From 66-474 sp051962095 (GTDB lineage Bacteria; Pseudomonadota; Gammaproteobacteria; Xanthomonadales; Rhodanobacteraceae): DNA of 23,769 nt. The position numbers and the translations under genes were made by a program. Shown piece after piece: positions 17,289 through 23,769 of the stretch. The notes beneath the pieces were generated by a model, which worked only from the letters and a program-made list of their open reading frames with translations, searched no databases and had not been told where the DNA came from. Location of the stretch: contig JBQCCP010000100.1 of NCBI GenBank assembly GCA_051962095.1, forward strand, positions 1 to 23,769, written 5' to 3'. Each line of letters begins with the position of its first letter. Within the stretch, counting starts at the first letter, position 1.

Positions 17289-18103
17289 ATGCACAACCGT
17301 CGCCCCGGCGCCTCGTCGGGCAAAACGCGCTGGTCACCGGCGCGAATTCCGGCATCGGCGAAGGTATCGCGCGCGAACTCGCGGCGCAGGGCGCCAACGT
17401 CGCGGTCAATTACGTGGTGCAGCCGGAGGTCACGCAGAAGATCTGCGACGAAATCAATGCGGCCGGCAGCGGCAAGGCCATCGCGGTGCAGGCCGACATC
17501 AGCAAGGAAGCCGAGGTGCAGGCGATGTTCGCCGAAGCGGTGAAGCAATTCGGCACGCTCGACATCGTGTGTTCCAACGCCGGCATCCAGCGCGATTCGA
17601 AACTGGTGGACATGACCCTGCAGCAATGGGACCAGGTGATCGGCGTGAACCTCACCGGCGCGTTCCTGGTGGCCCGCGAAGCCGCGCGCGAATTCATCCG
17701 GCGCGGGATGCGCGACGTGTCGTGCGCGCTCGGCAAGATCATCTTCACCAGCTCCGTGCACCAGGAAATCCCGTGGGCCGGGCACTGCAACTACGCCACC
17801 ACCAAGGGCGGCATCATGCAGTTGATGGAATCGATCGCGCAGGAGCTGGCGCCGCAGAAGATCCGCGTCAATTCGATCTGCCCCGGCGCGATCGAAACCG
17901 CGATCAACCGCAAGGCCTGGGATACCCCGCAGGCCGCCGCCGCGCTGGAAAAACTGATCCCGTTCGGACGCATCGGCCTGCCCGCCGACATCGCGCGCGT
18001 CGCCGCGTGGCTGGCGTCCGACGAAGCCGATTACATCGTGGGCGCCTCGATCTATGTCGACGGTGGCATGACGCTGTATCCGGGCTTCGCGACGGGCGGG
18101 TGA
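17285..18103 (+). CDS. SDR-family oxidoreductase, glucose 1-dehydrogenase-like
   Basis: 272 aa classical short-chain dehydrogenase. TGANSGIG (18-25) is the NAD(P) motif, NAG is in the SNAGIQ segment, and the catalytic residues are Ser157 (FTSSVH), Tyr170 and Lys174 (YATTK). The tail PGAIETAINRKAW...VGASIYVDGGMTLYP resembles Bacillus-type glucose 1-dehydrogenases, which oxidise beta-D-glucose to glucono-1,5-lactone with NAD(P)+. Substrate assignment within SDRs is often unreliable. The strong SD, the ATGA overlap with the GH144-type gene, and the lactonase upstream make a glucose-to-gluconate role reasonable. It is the last gene of the cluster; a 125-base gap separates it from the peptidase gene. 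Confidence 0.85.
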   Translation: MNAQPSPRRLVGQNALVTGANSGIGEGIARELAAQGANVAVNYVVQPEVTQKICDEINAAGSGKAIAVQADISKEAEVQAMFAEAVKQFGTLDIVCSNAGIQRDSKLVDMTLQQWDQVIGVNLTGAFLVAREAAREFIRRGMRDVSCALGKIIFTSSVHQEIPWAGHCNYATTKGGIMQLMESIAQELAPQKIRVNSICPGAIETAINRKAWDTPQAAAALEKLIPFGRIGLPADIARVAAWLASDEADYIVGASIYVDGGMTLYPGFATGG

Positions 18104-18228
18104 CCCTCAGGCAACGTTCCGCAAAATCTTGTTCCGTCCATGGCATCATCAGCCGTCGCGCGGGCGGTGTCATTCCGCCTTGCGCCATGGCAAGCAGACG
18201 TTCAACCTGCCAGACGGGTGCCGTTCCG

Positions 18229-19320
18229 ATGAGCTTCCGATTGTTTTTGGGCGCACTCCTTCTGCTGCTTCTCGGCTGCGGCACGCCGGCATGGGCTTCC
18301 GGCATCACCATCCGCGTCGGCGCACCGATCCACCCGGTCACGGTGTTGGGCGGACAGCGGCTGGTCTACGAATTGCACGTGGACAACACGTCCGACGCCA
18401 CGGTGGAACTCACGGCGCTCGATGTGCTGGGCGGTGACGGGAAACCGCTGCTGCATCTGGGCCAACCCGCCCTGCGCAGCCGCATCAATCTCGAAGCGGG
18501 CAGCACCGTCATCGCGCCCCGCGCGCAAGCGGTGCTGTACCTGACCGTCGAGGCCGGCGCGAAAGCGCCGCCTTCCGTTCGCCACCGGCTGACGACGGAG
18601 CAACGCGACAAGGCAACGGTGATCACCGGCGCCGAGACACCCGTTTCGGCGGATCGCAATCCCGTGCTCGCGCCGCCGGTGGCGCACGGCACCTGGGTCG
18701 CGGTGTACAGCGACGTCTGGCCGCGCGGGCATCGCCGTGTGTTCATCGAAAGCGATGGCCGCGCGCGCCTGCCCGGTCGCCTCGCGATTGACTGGATGAA
18801 GGTCGATCGCCAGGGTCACACCCTGAAGGACGATTCCGGTCTCACCACCAGTTCGTTTTCATATGGGGCGAAGGTGCTGGCGGTCGCGGACGCGCGCGTG
18901 GCCGCCATGCGCGATGGGGTCACCGAGGCCGCGCGGATCGAGGACAACAAGAGCCAATCCCATCCGGATGCCGCCGGCAATTTCGTTTCGCTCGATCTTG
19001 GCGGCGGCCGGTTCGCGACCTATGAACACCTGCGCCCCGGCAGCATCCGGGTTGCCGAAGGCGATCGCGTGCGCGTGGGCCAGGTCATCGCGGAAGCAGG
19101 ATTCTCGGGCGATTCGACCGAACCGCACCTGCACTTCCACGTTTCCGATTCGGCGATGCCACTGCAGGGCGAGGGCCTGCCCTACGCGCTGGACCGCTTT
19201 CGGGTCACGGGCCGCGTCACGGACTGGAACACCTTCGGCTTGCAGCGCTGGAACGACGTCCCGCCGCACACCGTCGAACGCGCGTTTCCGGAATCAGGCG
19301 ACGTGATCGATTTCGACTGA
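18229..19320 (+). CDS. exported M23-family metallopeptidase domain protein
   Basis: 363 aa. Residues 1-24 are an export signal; cleavage could follow AWA (21-23), or the LLGC at 14-17 could be a lipobox, although Leu before Gly is not ideal. A beta-rich middle section (25-150) precedes the LytM/M23 domain: AIDW with Asp188, VSLDLGGGRFATYEHL, VAEGDRVRVGQVIAEAGFSG and the zinc-binding HLHFH (300-304). Asp188 and the last His of HxH are plausible zinc ligands. M23 enzymes cut peptidoglycan cross-links or peptides in the periplasm, and some lack activity and act as regulators. An in-frame ATG at 18187 would add 14 residues before the hydrophobic core; 18229 fits a signal peptide better. It ends 5 bases before the convergent reductase gene. 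Confidence 0.83.
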   Translation: MSFRLFLGALLLLLLGCGTPAWASGITIRVGAPIHPVTVLGGQRLVYELHVDNTSDATVELTALDVLGGDGKPLLHLGQPALRSRINLEAGSTVIAPRAQAVLYLTVEAGAKAPPSVRHRLTTEQRDKATVITGAETPVSADRNPVLAPPVAHGTWVAVYSDVWPRGHRRVFIESDGRARLPGRLAIDWMKVDRQGHTLKDDSGLTTSSFSYGAKVLAVADARVAAMRDGVTEAARIEDNKSQSHPDAAGNFVSLDLGGGRFATYEHLRPGSIRVAEGDRVRVGQVIAEAGFSGDSTEPHLHFHVSDSAMPLQGEGLPYALDRFRVTGRVTDWNTFGLQRWNDVPPHTVERAFPESGDVIDFD

Positions 19321-19325
19321 GGCGC

Positions 19326-19814
19326 TCAGGCCTGCGCCGCCATGAATTCGCGGCACAGCGCTTCCATCCCTGCGCGGTCTTCGTCGTCGAAGCGGGCGAG
19401 CGAAGGGCTGTCGACGTCCCACACGCCGAGCAGCGAGCCGTCGGCGCGGACCAGCGGCACCACGATTTCCGAGCGCGAGGCGCCATCGCAGAAGATGTGG
19501 TCGGGAAACGCGTTGACGTCCGGCACGACCTGCGTCTGGCGCGACACCGCAGCGGCGCCGCACACGCCGCGCCCGGGCGCGATCCGCACGCAGGCCGGCT
19601 TGCCCTGGAACGGTCCGACCACCAGCCCGTCGCCATCGGGAAAGTAGAACCCGCACCAGTTGATGTCGGGCAGCGCGTTGAAGACCAGCGCGGCGAAATT
19701 GGCGGCATTCGCGACCAGATTGGTTTCGCCATGCAGCAGTCCGCGCGCCTGCTGCGCGAGTTCGGCGTACAGGCTGGGTTTATCGGTGGCGGTGATGGGA
19801 GCGGCTTCGAACAT
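19326..19814 (-). CDS. msrC: free methionine-(R)-sulfoxide reductase (GAF domain)
   Basis: 162 aa, one GAF domain and nothing else, as in fRMsr. WCGFYFPDGDGLVVGPFQG (53-71), KPACVRI, GRGVCG and HIFCDGASRSEIVVP carry Cys75, Cys85 and Cys109, whose spacings of 10 and 24 match the three catalytic cysteines of the E. coli enzyme (84, 94, 118). It reduces free L-methionine-(R)-sulfoxide in the cytoplasm using thioredoxin. The start at 19812-19814 is the only good one and gives the usual N-terminus. It is divergent from the TMEM175-like gene and convergent with the M23 gene. Confidence 0.93.
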   Translation of the reverse strand: MFEAAPITATDKPSLYAELAQQARGLLHGETNLVANAANFAALVFNALPDINWCGFYFPDGDGLVVGPFQGKPACVRIAPGRGVCGAAAVSRQTQVVPDVNAFPDHIFCDGASRSEIVVPLVRADGSLLGVWDVDSPSLARFDDEDRAGMEALCREFMAAQA

Positions 19815-19822
19815 GAACGTGT

Positions 19823-19847
19823 ACGGGTCAGGAAACCCGTATTATCG
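19823..19847. promoter_or_regulatory. inverted repeat and shared -10-like element between divergent genes
   Basis: ACGGGT (19823-19828) and ACCCGT (19835-19840) are exact inverted repeats with a 6-base centre. Next to them TATTAT (19840-19845) matches a -10 box at five of six positions on the plus strand, and GATAAT (19847-19842) does so on the minus strand. No clear -35 is seen in either direction. Only 37 bases separate the two start codons, so both promoters must overlap here. The plus-strand -10 lies just 6 bases before the ATG at 19852, which would give a leaderless mRNA. Confidence 0.4.
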
Positions 19848-19851
19848 CGCC

Positions 19852-20571
19852 ATGCCCGAGCCCGGCGCGACCACCGGAATGGAAATGCGCGGCGACCGCG
19901 CCGAAAGCGCGCGCCTGGACAACTTCGTGGACGGCGCGTTTGCGTTCGCGATCACCTTGCTGGTAATCACGGGTGGCAGCCTGCCACGCGACGTGGCGGC
20001 GCTGGAACACGCGCTGCGCGGCATCCCGGCGTTCGCCGCATGCTTCGTGCAACTGGCGCTGTTCTGGCACGGCCACGTACGCTGGCGCGACTCGATGCGA
20101 TTGACCGACGGCACCAGCCTGCGCCTGTCGTTGCTGCTGGTGTTTTTCGCGTTGATCTTCGTGTTTCCGCTGCACGTGGTGTATTCATCGTTCTTCGCCG
20201 CCATCACTGCCGGCGCGTTGTCGCCGGACTTCGCTATCCACGCCGCAACGGTTCGAACCATGTCGATCCTGTTCGTGTGCTACGGCATTTCCTACACCTG
20301 CATGGCCGGCACGCTGGCCCTGCTGTTCCGGCACGGTATCCACAAGGCAGCGCTGCAACGCGAGCACGCGATCGCTGCGCAAGTCAGCCTGTCGGTGTGG
20401 GCGTTCTGCGCGGCCATCGGCCTGCTGTCCACGCTGATCGCACTGGCGGCGCAGCCCACCGGCAACATGTGGCTGATCCCGCTGGCCGGCTTCAGCTATG
20501 CGCTGCTCGGGCTGATTGGAATCTTCACCGACCGCTACCGCAAGCGGCTGCAAGCGAGATCGCCAGCATGA
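19852..20571 (+). CDS. TMEM175-like (DUF1211) membrane protein
   Basis: 239 aa with about six hydrophobic segments, the size of bacterial TMEM175 potassium channels. The first helix holds RLDNFVDGAFAFAITLLVI (21-39), clearly the family signature, but the usual FSD triplet reads FVD (25-27). Bacterial TMEM175 proteins form tetrameric K+-conducting channels; the Ser-to-Val change may affect gating or packing, so channel activity is uncertain. ATGs at 19813, 19879 and 19885 are alternative starts; 19852 was chosen because it follows the promoter-like element and lies beyond the divergent gene. Its stop overlaps bioD as ATGA, so it is probably transcribed with bioD. Confidence 0.75.
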   Translation: MPEPGATTGMEMRGDRAESARLDNFVDGAFAFAITLLVITGGSLPRDVAALEHALRGIPAFAACFVQLALFWHGHVRWRDSMRLTDGTSLRLSLLLVFFALIFVFPLHVVYSSFFAAITAGALSPDFAIHAATVRTMSILFVCYGISYTCMAGTLALLFRHGIHKAALQREHAIAAQVSLSVWAFCAAIGLLSTLIALAAQPTGNMWLIPLAGFSYALLGLIGIFTDRYRKRLQARSPA

Positions 20572-21266
20572 AAACCAAGGGGGTGTTCATCGCCGGCACC
20601 GACACCGGCATCGGCAAGACCTTCGCGGCGTGTTCGCTGCTGCACGCGCTGCGCGCCGCGAACCTGCGCGCCACCGGGATGAAACCGGTCGCGAGCGGCT
20701 GCGACGAGACGCCGGAGGGCTTGCGCAGCGAGGATGCGCTGGCGCTGATCGCGGCCAGCGATCCCCGTCCCGAGCGCTACGAGCACTGCAATCCGTTCGC
20801 CTTCAAGTCGCCGGTGTCGCCGCACATCGCCGCGGCGGAAATGGACGAAGAGGTGACGCTGCCGCCAATCGAGGATGCCTACGATTCGCTCGCGATCATG
20901 CACGGCGACGCGATCGTGGTGGAAGGCGTGGGCGGCTGGCTGGCGCCGCTGTCCGATTCGCTGCGTGGCAACGCGATTCCGCTGCACCTGCGGCTTCCGG
21001 TGATCCTGGTGGTGGGCCTGAAACTCGGCTGCCTCAACCATGCGCAGCTCACCGCACGCGCGATCCGCGCCGACGGCTGCGACCTGTTGGGCTGGATCGG
21101 CAACCGCATCGACCCGGACATGCTGAACCCCAAGGAAAACCTGGTGATGCTGAACCGCTCGCTGGCGGCGCCGTGCCTCGGCGTGCTGCCATACGGCGTG
21201 CCTCCGATGTCCGCGGCCGCCCACCTGCGCGATGCCGCCGACGCGTTGCGCGAACTGAAGGCATGA
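20568..21266 (+). CDS. bioD: dethiobiotin synthetase
   Basis: 232 aa, the usual length. The P-loop GTDTGIGKT (10-18) is diagnostic. Lys39 in TGMKPVASGC and Glu119 in VVEGVGGWLAPL match residues that bind the substrate carbamate and Mg-ATP. The enzyme closes the ureido ring of dethiobiotin from 7,8-diaminononanoate, CO2 and ATP, the next-to-last step in biotin synthesis, in the cytoplasm. No other bio gene is recognisable here; it sits between a TMEM175-like gene and a methyltransferase gene with 4-base overlaps on each side, an unusual setting. Confidence 0.95.
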   Translation: MKTKGVFIAGTDTGIGKTFAACSLLHALRAANLRATGMKPVASGCDETPEGLRSEDALALIAASDPRPERYEHCNPFAFKSPVSPHIAAAEMDEEVTLPPIEDAYDSLAIMHGDAIVVEGVGGWLAPLSDSLRGNAIPLHLRLPVILVVGLKLGCLNHAQLTARAIRADGCDLLGWIGNRIDPDMLNPKENLVMLNRSLAAPCLGVLPYGVPPMSAAAHLRDAADALRELKA

Positions 21267-22069
21267 CCTGCAAACTGTGCAACGGTGCTACCGAAGCCTT
21301 CGGTGAACTCACGGTTCTCGGCCATCATCGCGCGCGGTATCAGCGGTGCACGGCGTGCGGCTATGTATCCGTCGAAAATCCGCATTGGCTTGCGGAAGCG
21401 TATACCGACCACGCCATCGCTGCGCTCGACACCGGCATCGTGATGCGCAACCTGTGGCTGGCGAACGCGGTGGAGGCGCTGCTGCGTTGGCGTTTTCGCG
21501 ACGTGCGCATGGCGCTCGACTACGGCGCCGGCACCGGCCTGTTCGTGCGGCTGATGCGCGATCGCGGCCATGACTTCCGCTGGAGCGATCCGCATTGCGA
21601 GAACCTGTTCGCGTTGGGCTTCGAGGCCGATGCGGACGCGGCGTTCGACCTCGTGACGTGCTTCGAAGTCGCCGAACACCTCACCGAGCCGCTGCCGGTT
21701 TTTCGGGAACTCACGCAACGCGCGCCGATCCTGATCTTCTCCACCGAATTGCTGCCGGAACAGAACAACCGCCCCGGCGAGTGGCACTACTACGCGCCCG
21801 AAACCGGCCAGCACGTCGGATTCTTCACCGCCGCCAGCCTGCAGGCGCTCGCGAAAAAACTCGGCCGCCACTTCGCCAGCGACGGCCGGATGCTGCATGC
21901 TTTCACGGCCGAGCCGCTCGATCCGCGCTGGCTGCGCATCGTCGCGAAACAGCGTCGCGCCCGCCGGATGCTCAAGCTCCTCCGCAAGCGCCCGCCGCTG
22001 ACCTGGCGGGATGCGGAAACCTTGACCCAAGCGTTGCGTGCGCAGCAATCCGAAAGCGCGCACTCGTGA
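21263..22069 (+). CDS. class I SAM-dependent methyltransferase with N-terminal zinc ribbon
   Basis: 268 aa. Cys3-x2-Cys6 and Cys29-x2-Cys32 form a likely zinc ribbon. The Rossmann methyltransferase domain follows, with motif I LDYGAGTG (85-92), WSDPH near the SAM-ribose position and DLVTCFEVAEHL as the post-I/II strand. The fold matches the broad Methyltransf_23 type. HYYAPETGQHVGFF is typical of such proteins acting on small molecules or glycans. The substrate is unknown. Being coupled to bioD by ATGA invites comparison with BioC (malonyl-ACP methyltransferase), but BioC lacks the zinc ribbon, so I do not call it BioC. The basic C-terminal segment (about 228-245) may contact nucleic acid or membrane. 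Confidence 0.82.
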   Translation: MTCKLCNGATEAFGELTVLGHHRARYQRCTACGYVSVENPHWLAEAYTDHAIAALDTGIVMRNLWLANAVEALLRWRFRDVRMALDYGAGTGLFVRLMRDRGHDFRWSDPHCENLFALGFEADADAAFDLVTCFEVAEHLTEPLPVFRELTQRAPILIFSTELLPEQNNRPGEWHYYAPETGQHVGFFTAASLQALAKKLGRHFASDGRMLHAFTAEPLDPRWLRIVAKQRRARRMLKLLRKRPPLTWRDAETLTQALRAQQSESAHS

Positions 22070-22180
22070 TGCGTGTCCGGACCACGAGCTTTCCTGATTG
22101 GCGATGATGCTCTGTTGGCTGTTCTCTTCTTCCAATGGAAGACCTGCTTCGCGCTACGTTTCAGCAAGAGTCTTTCATCT

Positions 22181-22303
22181 CGTCTTTCCGGGGCGCCTGC
22201 GGCTCCATCGCAGGCGAACCCGGAATCGGTTTTGCGAACGCTTCGAACACAAGACCGATTCCGGGTTCCGCCCGCAGAAGGCGCGGGCGGCCCCGGAATG
22301 ACG
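22181..22303. repeat. 123-bp cloverleaf-forming intergenic palindromic element
   Basis: Four stems abut with no unpaired bases at the junctions. The outer stem CGTCTTTCCGGGGC/GCCCCGGAATGACG (22181-22194/22290-22303) pairs at 13 of 14 positions. Hairpin 1 is CGCCTGCG/CGCAGGCG (22194-22201/22209-22216). Hairpin 2 has perfect 15-bp arms (22216-22230/22254-22268) around the GAACCCGGAATCGGT unit. Hairpin 3 is CCGCCCGC/GCGGGCGG (22268-22275/22283-22290). Neighbouring stems share single junction bases. It lies between convergent genes in an otherwise gene-free 326-base gap; the part from 22070 to 22180 shows nothing recognisable. Confidence 0.85.
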
Positions 22304-22354
22304 AACCTTCTGATCGACCTGCGACGCAGGACGCTGATCAGGAGAAGTTGATTG

Positions 22355-22386
22355 CTCGTCATCCCGACGATTGCTGGGATGACGAG
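22355..22386. terminator. candidate bidirectional stem-loop between convergent genes
   Basis: CTCGTCATCCC (22355-22365) and GGGATGACGAG (22376-22386) form a perfect 11-bp stem with a 10-base loop. It starts 9 bases beyond the stop of the minus-strand S41 gene and lies downstream of the plus-strand methyltransferase gene. No T-run follows on either strand, so it may be a weak intrinsic terminator or an mRNA-end stabiliser. The GTCATCCC core also resembles the outer arms of the cloverleaf repeats. Confidence 0.5.
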
Positions 22387-22395
22387 TGGTTGGGT

Positions 22396-23769
<1,374 letters not shown>

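Noticed and set aside
18104..18228. A CRISPR, tRNA or small gene in the gap before the M23 gene
   Set aside because: Only short dyads (GGCGG/CCGCC and CTTGC/GCAAG near 18163-18194) are present; no direct repeats, no cloverleaf with tRNA features, and no coding signal beyond an alternative in-frame start for the peptidase.
21263..22069. Calling the methyltransferase bioC because it adjoins bioD
   Set aside because: The N-terminal double CxxC and the general Methyltransf_23 character do not match BioC, and adjacency alone is not enough.

Overview
This window is about 23.8 kb of GC-rich, densely packed bacterial DNA. The gene content and style fit a gammaproteobacterium of the Xanthomonadales, most likely the Rhodanobacteraceae or Xanthomonadaceae. 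That placement is inferred from GC-rich codon use, many ATGA/TGATG stop-start overlaps, a short tethered c5-type cytochrome, a tricorn-like S41 peptidase and the GTCATTCCGG-type intergenic repeats. No rRNA, tRNA or other taxonomic marker is present to prove it.

Layout. (1) 249-746 (minus) is a membrane-anchored class I cytochrome c, divergent from (2) 950-2515, a GMC-family FAD oxidoreductase whose visible active-site pair resembles pyranose oxidases. A perfect 9-bp-arm palindrome lies between them, 21 bp before the GMC start. (3) 2784-5520 is a tightly overlapped run: DoxX-like membrane protein, cupin, SMP-30/gluconolactonase-like lactonase and a two-domain VOC protein. (4) 5615-14380 is one giant gene for a cyclic beta-1,2-glucan synthase (NdvB/ChvB/Cgs type, about 2,920 aa). 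It is followed almost without gaps by a GH39 glycosidase (14431-15873), a stand-alone glucoamylase-like/GH144-type enzyme (15885-17288) and a glucose-1-dehydrogenase-like SDR (17285-18103). (5) 18229-19320 is a secreted M23 peptidase, convergent with a free-methionine-(R)-sulfoxide reductase (19326-19814, minus). (6) 19852-22069 is a second overlapped run: TMEM175-like channel, bioD and a zinc-ribbon SAM methyltransferase. (7) 22396 to the right edge (minus) is the C-terminal part of a tricorn-type S41 peptidase.

How the genes may work together. The central 17 kb reads as a glucan and sugar-oxidation locus. A synthase makes beta-1,2-glucan, a stand-alone paralogue of its own internal domain could cut it, and an SDR (and perhaps the pyranose-oxidase-like GMC enzyme) could oxidise the released sugar to a lactone. 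The SMP-30 protein could then open that lactone. No glucan exporter (NdvA/ChvA/Cgt type) is in the window, and the GH39, GH144-type and SDR proteins lack signal peptides, so a cytoplasmic turnover route is possible. This pathway is inference from gene identity and adjacency.

The most striking non-coding structure is a 123-bp element at 22181-22303 that can fold into a gap-free four-way cloverleaf (one outer stem and three hairpins). A second, longer relative lies at 2532-2724 and looks like the same element carrying about 75 extra bases.
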